DNA of 64,000 nt, from the NCBI GenBank assembly GCA_015680685.1, contig MNCI01000577.1, positions 21,686 through 85,685 of the forward strand. Direction: 5' to 3'. The number at the start of each line of letters is the position of its first letter. The first letter of the stretch is position 1. The notes beneath the pieces are model-generated. The model saw nothing but the letters and a program-made list of their open reading frames with translations, searched no databases and had not been told where the DNA came from. The position numbers and the translations under genes are program-made. Shown here in pieces: positions 9,219 to 20,109 of the stretch. This DNA comes from Gnetum montanum (Eukaryota > Streptophyta > Gnetopsida > Gnetales > Gnetaceae).

Positions 9219-12023
9219 TTATTCTTGTTGGTGTTGGCTCGAGGTCTGCCCCTGCGTGAGAGGAGCAGCCTGTGGTCGGGGCGCCCTAATGATGAAGGGC
9301 ATCCTCGGTGTGGGCGCAGATGAAGCTGTGGCTTGAGCGGTAGTGTATGATTGAGGCCGTGCTTGAGAAGGCACCCGTATAATGAACAGCAGCCGTGAGA
9401 CCCCACCTGCGGCCGAAGAAGTGGTTGCCCCCCTTTGTGAGCTGGCGGGCACACGCAAAACAAAAGGTTGCTTTGGCGACCCTTTACGCTCCCCGTCCGT
9501 ACTCACCACGGTGATTGTATAAGGATCGTAAGTTGCGTTTAACGGATCCTTATAGACATGTAATGTCTGGTTTTCTGGCCGGGTTGGGTTACTGCCGTCT
9601 AGCTTCAGATGACCTTCGTCGATCATGCGTTGAATATCGTCTTTCAATGCCCAGCAGTAATCTGTGTCGTGACCACACATCTGATGGTAATCACAAAAGC
9701 GATCTAGCCGGAAAGATCTCGGAACTGCCGGCTCGTTAGGCAACGCTAAGGAAGGATCCCTCGACAGCTCACAGTGCCGTCTGTGACGTTTCAGGGCTTC
9801 CTTGGACACTTTCTTGGGTTGAATGTGTCCTGCTGCTAACAGTTGTTTCAGCAGTTCAGAGTGTTTCACTGGCAAAGCCGTGTATTTTGAATGGTCTTTA
9901 CGCTCAAAATTTGGCTTTGGCTGGGGGGGCTATTCAGGGGCAGCCATGGGCTGGCTAGTGGTGGCACTAGTTGTGGTCTCAGGCGGCGCTGTCGTTGGGG
10001 CCTTCTTGTCCTTGTTTTTGGCGTTCTCGGTCAATGCCGCTACAGTGGTGGTTGGTGGCTTACCTTTGTCCTTAGCCTTATTGTGCGTATTTCTGTAAGC
10101 AATGTACGCTGGGTCTTTACTAGCTTCCGCAGCATCTTGGATGCTCCAGACCTGGGCAAAGGCCTGGTGTATGTCTCCAGGGGAAAGGTAATACAGCTTG
10201 GACTTAATAAAGTCGTTGACTGCTCCCTTGAATATGGCCAGCAGATGGGAGTCCGCGATCGGGTCACGGATCTCATTCAAGGTAGCGTTCCAACGCTGTA
10301 TAAACTTTTGGACCGGTTCGAGCGGGTCTTGTTTCACCCCCATAAGCTGCTCCAACGTGACTTCTGGTTTCATGTTGTATCTGAACCGGGTCACAAATTG
10401 GGTCAGCAACTCTTCCAATGTTGTAATGGAAGAGCGTGGGAGAGCTCGGTACCAGTCTAAAGCCTTCCCTGTTAACGACATTGCAAACACTCTGACCAGA
10501 GTGTGCGGCCATGGTTGCAACAACAAGGATTCGGACCTGAAGGTGGCCAAGTGAGTGTTGGGATCCCCCTCCCCATTATACTTAGTAAAATGTGGGAGGG
10601 ACATCCCTGGTGGTAGCGACANNNNNNNNNNNNNNNNNNNNNNNNNNNNNNNNNNNNNNNNNNNNNNNNNNNNNNNNNNNNNNNNNNNNNNNNNNNNNNN
10701 NNNNNNNNNNNNNNNNNNNNNNNNNNNNNNNNNNNNNNNNNNNNNNNNNNNNNNNNNNNNNNNNNNNNNNNNNNNNNNNNNNNNNNNNNNNNNNNNNNNN
10801 NNNNNNNNNNNNNNNNNNNNNNNNNNNNNNNNNNNNNNNNNNNNNNNNNNNNNNNNNNNNNNNNNNNNNNNNNNNNNNNNNNNNNNNNNNNNNNNNNNNN
10901 NNNNNNNNNNNNNNNNNNNNNNNNNNNNNNNNNNNNNNNNNNNNNNNNNNNNNNNNNNNNNNNNNNNNNNNNNNNNNNNNNNNNNNNNNNNNNNNNNNNN
11001 NNNNNNNNNNNNNNNNNNNNNNNNNNNNNNNNNNNNNNNNNNNNNNNNNNNNNNNNNNNNNNNNNNNNNNNNNNNNNNNNNNNNNNNNNNNNNNNNNNNN
11101 NNNNNNNNNNNNNNNNNNNNNNNNNNNNNNNNNNNNNNNNNNNNNNNNNNNNNNNNNNNNNNNNNNNNNNNNNNNNNNNNNNNNNNNNNNNNNNNNNNNN
11201 NNNNNNNNNNNNNNNNAGTTGACGGAGGCGGGAACACTTCAAGACGAGTGGAAGGCGTGGCGTGAGTCTGTATGTAGGGGATGAAATGGGGAATGATGGC
11301 CATTGGTCCGGCCGCTAGAATGTTCACTGTCTGCTGCAACAGAAATGTCCCCACGTTATACTGCAGTTGCATCCCAGAAGGCTGCACGTTTACCTGGTGC
11401 GACCCAGACTGCTGCGCGTTGGCCTGGTGAGGCCCAGACGACTGCGCGTTGGCCTGGGGGAGAACGGGTATGTGCATCTGCATGGTCACGGCTGAGTCTA
11501 TAGAAGCCGTCTCCCCGTTGAAAGGGAACAACGGATTTACGTATGTCTGAGGAGACAGAGTATGGAACGAATGCTCCGACATGGCCGCAAATTCGTCCTC
11601 TGCCTCTGCTTCCTCCTCATGCTCGGGCTCTACCGCAGGCTGTGAGGCCTGGCCTCTGGCCATGATCAGCTGAGAAATTAGCTCGTTTTGGTGCTCGGTC
11701 AAGGGGATTATATCATAAGCCGTTGGCTTGAAATCGTAACCTCCTCGGTGGAGCACCTCAAAGTTGCGTTTTGCCTCAAGCTCGGCTCGGCTGAGAGCCA
11801 ACTTCACCTGGATCTTGACGCAAATAAAGTTGTAGTCCTTAGGGGTTATGACCGTAAATATGGGATCCTTCCCGTGAAGCCTTAATGAACGGCGCAGGGG
11901 TCCCTGAGGACCGGTTGTAACGGTGGCTGGCCCCGTGGCCACCGTTGGGTTCACGGGCGCGACACCCGGGTCGACAGTGACCATGGCGGTTGTGGCTGTC
12001 GTGTTAACGTAGCGAGAGTCCAT
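9219..12023 (-). pseudogene. Element A gag (capsid and nucleocapsid), one stop and an N-gap
   Basis: Gag builds the particle that packages element RNA. ATG at 12021-12023 starts MDSRYVNTTATT; the capsid core follows the gap (HFTKYNGEGDPNTHLATF, ALDWYRALPRSSI, FIQRWNATLNEIRDP), typical of plant Ty3/gypsy Gag. The nucleocapsid has one zinc knuckle-like block, FCDYHQMCGHDTDYC, in the C-x2-H-x4-H-x4-C form of Tat elements. TAG at 9930-9932 splits the frame and TAA 9219-9221 separates it from protease, but both sides stay in phase. The 595-N gap also keeps phase, so the gap length may be close to true. Confidence 0.88.
10622..11216. other. Assembly gap, 595 N
   Basis: This is unknown sequence inside gag of element A. 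Its length preserves the gag reading frame on either side. Confidence 1.
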
Positions 12024-12243
12024 GGATCAAGGATGAAAAATGATTGGAAATCGAATTTGACAAAGAGAAAAGTTGGCAAACAGCACAAAAGGCTTTCTAC
12101 CCTGCCGGATTTCAAAGAAATTGTCTTTGTAACCGATCAAATACCATACAATTAACCTTAGACCTCCCTAGAGGTATTATGTCTACGGCCTAGGGTATAG
12201 ATCGCTAACAAGGTTACCCGAAATATTCGGATCGGAGCCTGAA
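12024..12243 (-). other. Element A untranslated leader
   Basis: About 220 bp between primer site and gag ATG with no open frame. It contains one copy of a motif (near 12090-12190) that is expanded into tandem repeats in element B's leader. Confidence 0.6.
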
Positions 12244-12262
12244 GGCCCTCCTTCTAGCACCA
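12244..12262 (-). other. Primer-binding site of element A
   Basis: On the minus strand the sequence reads TGGTGCTAGAAGGAGGGCC, six bases after the LTR end. The TGG start matches the CCA tail of a tRNA. Element B has the near-identical TGGTGCTCAAAGGAGGGCC in the same place. I could not assign the tRNA. Confidence 0.72.
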
Positions 12263-12983
12263 GAAAACTGTAACGACGGAAAACGTCGGCAGCTGGAAAT
12301 ACCGACCGAGATTCTGTGTACACAGTTTTTACCACGGATCTACGCGAGGGCTAAGCTGGAAAAACGAATCCATGGTGCCCTGAATGGTCTTGTCGATCAG
12401 ACAGGGACTTACAAGTCAGTAAAACAATGCTGATTGTAGATCGATCGCGAAACGGTGGGACAACGATGTATATGGACCACCACGAAGATAATGCCAAAAC
12501 GCCGAAAGGATGCGAATCGGGAGCAAAAATTGTGCAATTTGCAAAGATCAAAGATCTATGTTTGAATGCCAAATAGAATGCGTGGCTACAATGTTACAGT
12601 GGGAGAAAAGTCCTGACAAATTGAATACAAAGGTGAGCACAAAACAGCAAGAAAACTGCCTAGACAGAAATCTGATCTACCTTTTGGACCAAAGCTTAGG
12701 TGCAGGAATGGTCAAGCAATTCCGTTCTGCTTCCCAGCTTCGGATAGATCTGCTGTTTGGGGCTCGGGAGTGCTGTATTCTATTCCTGTTGAAAGATGGT
12801 GTCTGCTGCCAAGAGGGTGCTGTTGTTTCTCTGTTTCAGGGCAATAAGTGTTCCCTTGTTCAGAAAATGCTCTTGTCCTCTTGGTCTGCTGTCAAAAGTG
12901 ATAAGTGCTCTGGTGCTCTGTTCACTTGTCTTCGTGTCAACTGTTGTTTTTTTTCTTCCCTTTCCCTTTTTTATGTGTCAACC

Positions 12984-12995
12984 GGGGTATTTATA
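12984..12995 (-). promoter_or_regulatory. LTR promoter TATA box, element A
   Basis: TATAAATACCCC on the minus strand; the same 12 bases occur at the corresponding place in element B's LTR (18917-18928). It would drive genomic RNA toward gag. Confidence 0.7.
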
Positions 12996-13396
12996 GTCCG
13001 CGACACGCGCAACCCTGATGATGTGGGCCCGAATGTCGCGGATCCTGTAGACCTGCTCCTTTTAAGTCGAACTACGACTACGCATAGCACGCTCGCTTGC
13101 GTGCGGTGCGTGTGGAGAGCAGGCCCATGATAAACCTGTCTCGGCTGCGTTTACGCTCATTTGCGTTGCATTGCGTGTATGAGTGCAAGCTTGATATAAC
13201 AACCACACACTCAGGCTTGTTTTACGCTGATCATGCGACTGTGCGTGACACAGCATAAATGAGTGCGCACTTGCATTCTGACCTACGCACGAGTACGCAT
13301 CGCTGTGTAAGGTGCGTAAAGATTAGTTAGTCAAGCGCTGCATGAGAACAAGTGCCAACCCGTCATGTCTTTCTGGATTTTCCCCTTAACTGTCAT

Positions 13397-13705
13397 GGAG
13401 CTTATTACGCACATCACGCTGCCGTGCGTGATGGAGCGTAAACTTGTCCTTAGACAAATGTGGGACGTATTCACTGTCTTGGAGCTTATTACGCACATCA
13501 CGCTGCCATGCGTGAGAGAGCGTAAACTTGTCCTTGAACAGATGTGGGACGCGTCCATTGTCGTGAAGCTTATCACGCTCATCACGCTGCCGTGCATGAT
13601 GGAGCGTGAACTTGTCCTTAGACAAATTTAACTGTCTTTGGAGCTTATCACGCTCATCACGCTGCCGTGCGTGATGGAGCGTAAACTTGTCCTTAGACAA
13701 ATTTG
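13397..13705. repeat. U3 tandem repeat with ATCACGC/GCGTGAT hairpin
   Basis: Four units begin near 13397, 13481, 13564 and 13639 (75-84 bp apart). Each carries an inverted repeat ATCACGC-loop-GCGTGAT (one unit altered) followed by GAGCGTAAACTTGTCCTTAG or a close variant. They lie near the 5' edge of U3, a usual place for enhancers. Confidence 0.88.
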
Positions 13706-13759
13706 AGGCGCGCTTCTGCTCAAGTTACGAATCTTCGCCTGAGGCCGACCCGTAATTTT

Positions 13760-14740
13760 CACGGTGTTTCAGTAGTGGGGTTACTATGCTAGGTGAAGCT
13801 ACTTCTTGACCCGGTGCGGGTTGCATGAGACGTAAGGTCGAGATGCTCTGCCAGGGCTTCGTCCACGTTATTGCCTCCCACCTGGAAGGGCGACCCAGTC
13901 CATGCATTTTCATTTAGGGGATCAACTTGCTGAGCTGACCCCTCTGTTGAGTAGTCAGTGTAGGTTGCAACAAGTGCTTCATTCTCAGAAGTTATGAGTT
14001 CTGAGCCTTCTTCCATGCCTATGTTGTGGATTGCTTGCGTTGCTACTTCATCACCATGGATCACCACTTCTCTACCTACGTAAGACATGTGGATCTCCTG
14101 GTGTATGGGTGAGGAGACAACCTTAAGTTGTGCTAACCATGATCTCCCCAAGATCAGGTTAAACCTAGGCATTTCATCGACCATAATTAACATTGCATCA
14201 GTGGGGAATTGGTCCCCTTCTATGAAGTTCATGTGAACTTTGCCCTTTACCATAACTTGCATCCCATTGAATGACCTTAGGCATGACATCATTATGGGCT
14301 TGATCTAGTCAACCAAGCCTAGCTTGTCTACAATGGGAAGGGGATGACATTCGTGGAGGCCCCGTCATCAATGTGTACCCTTTGGATCTGATGCTGACCA
14401 ACCCAAATTGTGATGAATAGGGGCAACATAGTCACCTGATCCTTTTCAGCACTTTCCCTAATAGAGTCATCTTGCAAGATTAGTTGAGGCTATTCTGACC
14501 CTGTAGGCATGGAGGGAAGCATGACCGAGTAGATCACTTCCTCCTTTGTTGGCATGTCTTCGTTGACTGGAGTCATTATCAACATGCAGATCAGAGCCTC
14601 ATGATGTGGAGTAGATGTCATGATCAGTTCATACAAGCTTAGGATAATGTTTTTTTATTTTCGAGCTTGCTTGACTTGTGTGAGGGTGTCCAAGAGATCT
14701 TGGCTATCTCCTAGTTTGATGCCTTCCTCCTTTTCTATTC
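13760..14740 (-). pseudogene. Element B protease remnant
   Basis: Similar to element A's protease: HIDDGASTNVIPF carries the Asp-Gly-Ala site, then after a frameshift SFNGMQVMVKGKVHMNF and NLILGRSWLAQLKVVSSPI. The frame is broken near 14300 and elsewhere. The C-terminal part ends at the junction with element A's LTR. Confidence 0.8.
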
Positions 14741-17622
14741 GTCCTAGAAGATGAATTTCTCGAGGAGAAGCCACTTTAGATCTGGGCTCAGATCATTGTT
14801 GAAAGAGTGATGTAGGCTACATGGTTGTGGCAACCTTTGTCTTTGGAAAAAATGTATGGAGCGAGGATGTAGGGTTGGGAGTGCCTGGGATGGTACTTCC
14901 CTTAGACGTCTCACCTGTGAAGTGGACATCTCATCTTGCGGGGTGAGAATGTTGCTTAGCTGTTTCGCGTGAGACAAGGGCCGTCGAGGACGTCGATTCC
15001 TTGATGATGAATGGAGCTAAAGGTGTTATTGGATGGGGCGACATGGTCCCACTAGCAGGCGGTGGAAAGGTTGATGTTTGTGAAGGGACTCTCAAGACGA
15101 AAGGCTGTTGCGAGCTTTGATTAGTCACTCGTGGTACTAGTGCACTACACTAAGGCACAAAGACTACGAATGGCCACTGGGGTGGCCTAGGATCACTGTC
15201 GATGCTGATGGAATTGATTACATAATTGACATTGTTGGAATTGAGGGGGTCTATGTAGACATATGTAGATTGGTTTTCGGGGTGTACTGGGTTTCTTTCA
15301 TCTAGCACCAATTTCCACTAGTCGATTAATCTTTGGATGTCATCCTGCAACGCCAGACAGTAATCCATGTTGTGACCACACTATTGGTGGTAATCACAAA
15401 ACCTATCTAGCCTAAAGTCATTAGGAATGGGAGGCTCATTGGACAAGGCCAATGAGGGGTTCCTAAGGAGCTCATAGTAGTGTTGATGTTTCGTGGTTGC
15501 TTCTTCCGACATCTATTTGTGTTGGATGTATCCCACTAATAGCAGTTGCTTCAGAACTTCTGAAGGCTTAAGAGGCAGTGGGGTGTACTTTGAGTGGTCT
15601 TTTTGCTCAAAGTTAGGCTTGGGTTATGCAGACATCTCAAGTGTATGTGTAGTTGGTTGTGGCATGTGGCCCGGTTTGGGTGCAGGTTTAGCTATGGGTG
15701 TGGCTGGTTTCTTGCTGTTCTTGCTACCATTCTTGCTAGGTTTGGGCTTGGCCTTGGCTGCCATAGTGACCAATGTGGTTGTTGGGGCTTTACTCTTTTC
15801 CTTCTTTGTGAAGGTGTTCTTGTAAGCAATGTAGGCTGGCTCTTTGCTCACCTCGGCTGTGTCTTGTATGCTCTTAGTCTGAGTAAAAGCCTGACTAAGG
15901 GAGTGAGGAGCAAGGTAGTATAGTTTGGACTTGATGAAGTCATTCATTGTGCCCTTAAAGATAGCCATCAGGTGGGTCTTCATGATGGATTTGCAGATCT
16001 CCTCAAGGGTTGCACTCCAACGTTAGATGAACTTTTGGACTGGCTCTAGGAGGTCTTGCTTCACACTCATCAATTGGTCTAGAGTGGTTTCTGGCTTTAG
16101 GTTGTACTTGAAGCACATCATGAACTAGGTCAACAGCTCTTCCAAGGTTGAAATGGATGAGCATGGCAATGCACGGTACCAATCCAAGGCTTTCCTAGCT
16201 AGGGACATGGCAAAGATGCAAATGATCATGTGTGGCCATTACTGTAGTAGCAGAGACTTAGACCTAAAGGTGACAAGATGTGCATTGGGATCTCCCTCCC
16301 GATCGTACTTTGTGAAGTGCATAATAGGCATCCCTAGGGGTAGCGTCAAAGCAGGGATTGTAGGGCTGATGGGGTCATCCTGGTAGAAGTTCATGACTTG
16401 TACCGTGTCAGAACCAATAGCTTTGAGGTATTTTATTTCCTCAGTAAGGGTATGGATAAGCTAAAACACTTGGTCTAGACCCAGTGACGCTGTAGATGGT
16501 TGGGGCACTGCGAAGGCCGCAGTCGCACATGGTATGGCAGCAGTGGCGGTGTGACCCATTGACAGTACTGTTGGGACAACCCCAACAAGTGGTGCTGCCT
16601 ATGTTGTCCACCACCCAGCAGGTGGTGCTATTAAGGTGGCAGCCTTGGGTTGGGCTACCAGATAAACTGCTTGTGTCATTGGCAGTGTAGACCATAACCC
16701 CGTGGTAGGCTGTGCCGACTATGAGGCTTGGTGTATTTGAAACTGCACGTAGTGAGACATCTGCGACGGTTGTGGGGTAGGTAGAGAAGTGAATGAGGCC
16801 CATCATGTGGATGGGTTGGGACCTGCCATAGTGAGTGGAACAAACGTGAATGTAGGAATAGAGGTGGAAGTCACGTATGTTTGTGAAGTAGGTACAATAT
16901 GAAAATGTGGTAGGGTAGCCATGATTGGTGTGTTATGTGCCACAGGAATAGACTACTAAACAACCTGCAAAGGGAGAGTAGTTGCAAATGGAATAGGTGA
17001 AACATGCAAGAACGGGCGTTGCAATGCCGTAGGATTGGCATGGCTACCGATAGTAGCTATAATCGCGGGTTGTAGAAGTGTAAGCGTAATTGCAAAGGGA
17101 GCGTTAATAGACGATGGCTTGGCCTAGAAGGACTGGGTAGAAGGGATAGGAGCGGGGTCTATTGGACCTCCCTCGTTCAATTCGAAATCAAGTTCCTCCT
17201 ATCCTTTTTGGAAAGTGTCATCTTGGTTGGATGTTGTGTCTTGTTGGTCCCTAAGCCTAACCAACTAGATTAGTTGGTCTAGAAGCCCTTGGTACATTTG
17301 TGTTAAAGGTAAAGAAATGTCGGGAGTAGGAACAAACTCCTTCCCATTGCAATAAGCGAACCCAAAGCTAGGTTTTTCCTTGAGTTCGTGCATGTCCAAG
17401 GGTATACTAGCCTGCACCTTTGCACAGAGGAAACTGTAACACTCATGTTGTTGGGCCAATCCCTCAGGTCCTTGATTTTGGATTCTAAGAGATTAATGCA
17501 TTTCTAGCATCAGGTTTAATGGTTGTTCGGCACCAATAGTGCCTTGAGCTATGATGTGAACTTCAACATTGAAGGGAACTTCCACATTGAAGGCATTGGT
17601 AGCAGTAGTTGAAAAAGCCATT
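14741..17622 (-). pseudogene. Element B gag remnant
   Basis: It starts MAFSTTATNAFNVE at 17622. Recognisable parts in order are SFLCAKVQASIPLDMHEL, a repetitive Pro/Thr/Ala-rich section, the capsid block (HLMAIFKGTMNDFIKSKLYY, IQDTAEVSKEPAYIAYKNT) and the knuckle FCDYHQ.CGHNMDYC with one stop inside. It has numerous stops and shifts. It follows element A's gag block by block, including the part lost in A's gap. Confidence 0.82.
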
Positions 17623-17689
17623 GCCAGGTGAGTATTTTTGCAAAAGGGTGCAAAAGAGTGCAAAAATAACAAAAAGATTGAAAAATAAC

Positions 17690-18120
17690 TAAAATAAGGC
17701 TTTATGTCTTGCTGGATTCCAGAGGAACTGTCGAGGCGACCGATCTGCATCACACAAAGCACAAACAATGGCAAAAGGATGTCACATTTATGCCAGTGTG
17801 CGATGAGGTCTAGAGCGCATGCAAGACTATTGTAAGATAAGTTTAGCTAACTGGCAAAGAAACTATCGAAGCAACCGATCTGTACCATCCAAGATGGGTA
17901 TAGAAAGCATGAAAGACTGTGAGGTGGGCAAGTTAACTAGCAAACAAGTAGGCTTTATGTCTCATGGGGCTCTGGAGGAACCATCGAAGTCACCGACCTG
18001 TACCATGCACAATGGGATACATAACACATGCAAGACTATCATAAAATAGGCTAGTTAACTGGAAATTGGAGGCCTTGTGTTCTATAGGGCTCCTGAGGAA
18101 CCGTCGAAGCGACCGATCTG
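17690..18120 (-). repeat. Leader tandem repeats of element B, about 120 bp
   Basis: Four diverged units carry GAGGAAC(T/C)GTCGA(A/G)GCGACCGATCTG-like cores near 17725, 17850, 17975 and 18095, each preceded by GGCTTTATGTCT or similar. They lie between primer site and gag, where packaging or translation signals are expected. Confidence 0.75.
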
Positions 18121-18229
18121 CATTGCACAAATTGCAAACAACTGTGAAAGGGTATCACATTTATGCTTATGCATATCAGGGTGTAGAAGGCTCACAAAAC
18201 TACCATGATACATGGAAAAGGCACCAAAA

Positions 18230-18248
18230 GGCCCTCCTTTGAGCACCA
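18230..18248 (-). other. Primer-binding site of element B
   Basis: TGGTGCTCAAAGGAGGGCC on the minus strand, homologous to 12244-12262 in element A and followed by the same six-base spacer to the LTR edge. Confidence 0.72.
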
Positions 18249-18916
18249 GAAAACTGTAACGACCAAAAACGTTGGCAGCTAGAAAACATTGAGGGGTCAG
18301 TGGGCATGATAATTTTGTTCTCGTACCTATGAGAGGGCCGTGCTAGGTGTGTGTGTAGATATGGGGCACCCTGAATGGTCTTGTTGATGAGACAGGGACT
18401 TAATTGACATCTATATAGCCTTTTGCAACATATAATTTGAAAATGGGACAAAATGCAAAGTAATGCTTGAAATTTAAATAGAGAAGAAAATAGATGCAAC
18501 GCACAACTGTAAGAAGAAAACAAAGTAGAATACAGTTAAAAAATGCACCGTTTTGAAGCTACAAGTTCACTCTATCAAGGTGGAAATAGTTGGTTGCACA
18601 GTGTGACGGAGTGCTGAGATCCTGAGAGTAGCCAAGACGTGTAGAGCAAAGCAGGTTCTGCGCCTAGGCATAGACATAGGTGATAACAATGCATGGATTC
18701 TACCAAGGTGGCAAAAGGGGATAGAACAAAATGTCAACTGAGAATGCCAACTGTTTGCAATGTCAAATAGAAGGCTTACATAATGCTCGATGTTATAGCA
18801 TGCCAGGAGGAGAGCTCGAGTGCCAGAGAGAGGAACAGTCAGGATCTTGGAAAGAATTCGAACCCAATGAGAACTCCCACCTAAAAAGAATCTGGACCTT
18901 TTGAATGTTGCTCATT

Positions 18917-18928
18917 GGGGTATTTATA
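18917..18928 (-). promoter_or_regulatory. LTR promoter TATA box, element B
   Basis: TATAAATACCCC, identical to the element A LTR block. Confidence 0.65.
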
Positions 18929-19189
18929 GGACCAAAGGCATGTGAAAGGGGTAGTTTGGAAACCATGTGCCCTAGAATTTCATTAATTTTCTTGTGCTAT
19001 ATGTGCCATTATGACCATTGGACGTGCATGACTATTATGACTATGAGTCTACAATGCTACAACTATGAGCCTGCCATGCCGTAATTGCACCGTCAGCATC
19101 TGGAGACGTGTGTCAATGATCCAATTAGATGAAGCGCATTGATGTTGCACAACCACCCACATGCTTTGTTGGTTGTCATAGCGTAGCAC

Positions 19190-19610
19190 GTTGTCCTACG
19201 TTTCACTGCACATAAGCTACATGCTTGCTATGCTATGCTACGCTATGTAGCGTAGTGTTGGGCCTTAGTTGTGAAAACTTGGTCAATCTACAAACCTTGC
19301 TTCCTACACTGCAAAACTTGCAACCTTGATAGCCTTTCCCTTTGAGCTACCTTCTATCTCTTTCGCAGGATTGTTACACCTCAGTTCACCATGTAGCTTA
19401 GCGTAGCATGGCAGCAGACATGGTCCACTGCCTCCTAATGGAAAGGGACATTGTTTAAGGACTTGAAAGTGGGCAATGAAACTCGCAAGATAGTTGCTGC
19501 TATGCTATGCTACGCTATGTAGTGTATCATAGGATGGCACTTTCCTCTACAAATGTTTTCTGAAGCTTGCTATCCTACATAGCGGGATGTAGTGTAGCAT
19601 AGTAGACTTC
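19190..19610. repeat. Palindromic GCTATGCTACGCTATGTAG repeats in U3
   Basis: The sequence GCTATGCTATGCTACGCTAT recurs near 19218 and 19490, with variants near 19395 and 19570. Each can fold on itself (CTACGC with GCGTAG). They look like decayed equivalents of the ACGC/GCGT hairpins in element A's U3. Confidence 0.75.
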
Positions 19611-19860
19611 ATGACTTAGAAAACTTGCCAAACTATTTTGTGCATCCAGAATGCTACTGCAAACTCCGTGAATCATTTCTAAGCAAGTTGTTGGCTAGGC
19701 AGGCTACTTGGGTCAGCAAGTAGAAAATTTGCCGAACTGGCTGTCCTGAACTCAGAGCGTTCTCCTCCCGAAGAATTGCCATAACACTGCACAAACTTCC
19801 ATGCCTAGAGAAGTGAGAATAACCTCACTTTTTTTGGGGTGTTTCATCTATTGTGTTACA

Positions 19861-20109
19861 TTTCCTATCTACTGCATTACACTACCTATGCATGTGTGGG
19901 GTAGTGGCCTTGTTTATGTATCGATTTCTCTTAGTGTAGCAAGAGTAACAATGAAGAAAAATAGCTTTTAAACATTTTTAGATGCCCCCAGTTTTAGTAT
20001 ATTTTCTCTATGGATTTAGACCATAACTATTTAACGCAAAATCTACTATTTTTAACTATTTCTTACACATATCTTTCCCTTTTTCTTGCATCTTTTTCAT
20101 ATCGAAAAA
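19861..20109 (+). other. Element C leader remnant
   Basis: AT-rich, no open frame, no primer site visible. It runs straight into the gag start MNLATTLVPT at 20110. Confidence 0.5.

Larger units (their letters stand above)
1..13729 (-). mobile_element. Element A: Tat-like Ty3/gypsy LTR retrotransposon, left end outside window
   Basis: Read on the minus strand the order is LTR (12269-13729), primer site, leader, gag, protease, a 5.2-kb spacer holding a gene on the opposite strand, reverse transcriptase, RNase H, second RNase H, integrase. The integrase runs off the window, so the 3' LTR is not seen. Gag-protease stays in one frame for 1306 codons with two internal stops, and pol in one frame from 2876 to the window edge with two. 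The double RNase H and the motif style of RT place it in the Tat branch of Ty3/gypsy. It is much richer in CpG than every other copy here, so it is the youngest insertion. Its LTR abuts the protease end of element B, so A appears inserted into B. Confidence 0.9.
12269..13729 (-). repeat. 5' LTR of element A
   Basis: The inner edge is TGTAACGACG (plus strand), adjoining the primer site; the same edge is found in element B at 18255. The outer edge is placed at GTTACG (13724-13729), where GTTACA would be expected, and is uncertain by a few bases. About 1461 bp. It contains a TATA box (12984-12995) and, in U3, many ACGC/GCGT inverted repeats and a tandem array. Confidence 0.7.
13730..19860 (-). 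mobile_element. Element B: decayed Tat-like copy, interrupted by element A
   Basis: Minus-strand order is LTR (18255-about 19860), primer site, repeat-rich leader, gag, protease; the rest is cut off by element A's LTR and presumably continues beyond A's left end. Same family as A by primer site, TATA block and protein similarity. Many stops and frameshifts and loss of CpG show it is much older than A. Confidence 0.82.
18255..19860 (-). repeat. 5' LTR of element B
   Basis: The inner edge TGTAACGACC matches element A's LTR edge. The outer edge is ambiguous: TGTTACA occurs at 19372-19378 and 19854-19860. The second is preferred because the GCTATGCTATG/CTACGC palindromic repeats typical of U3 continue to about 19610. 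TATA block at 18917-18928. Confidence 0.6.

Noticed and set aside
8484-10554. Plus-strand open frames over gag and protease of element A
   Set aside because: The minus strand encodes clear gag and retropepsin motifs; the plus frames are reverse-complement shadows. Several similar shadows elsewhere were dropped for the same reason.
13397-13705. CRISPR-like array
   Set aside because: The spacing is irregular, the sequence between the repeat cores is itself repeated, and it lies in a plant LTR.
19372-19378. TGTTACA as outer edge of element B's LTR
   Set aside because: It would give an 1124-bp LTR, but U3-like palindromic repeats continue to about 19610 and a second TGTTACA at 19854-19860 fits better. 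Not fully excluded.
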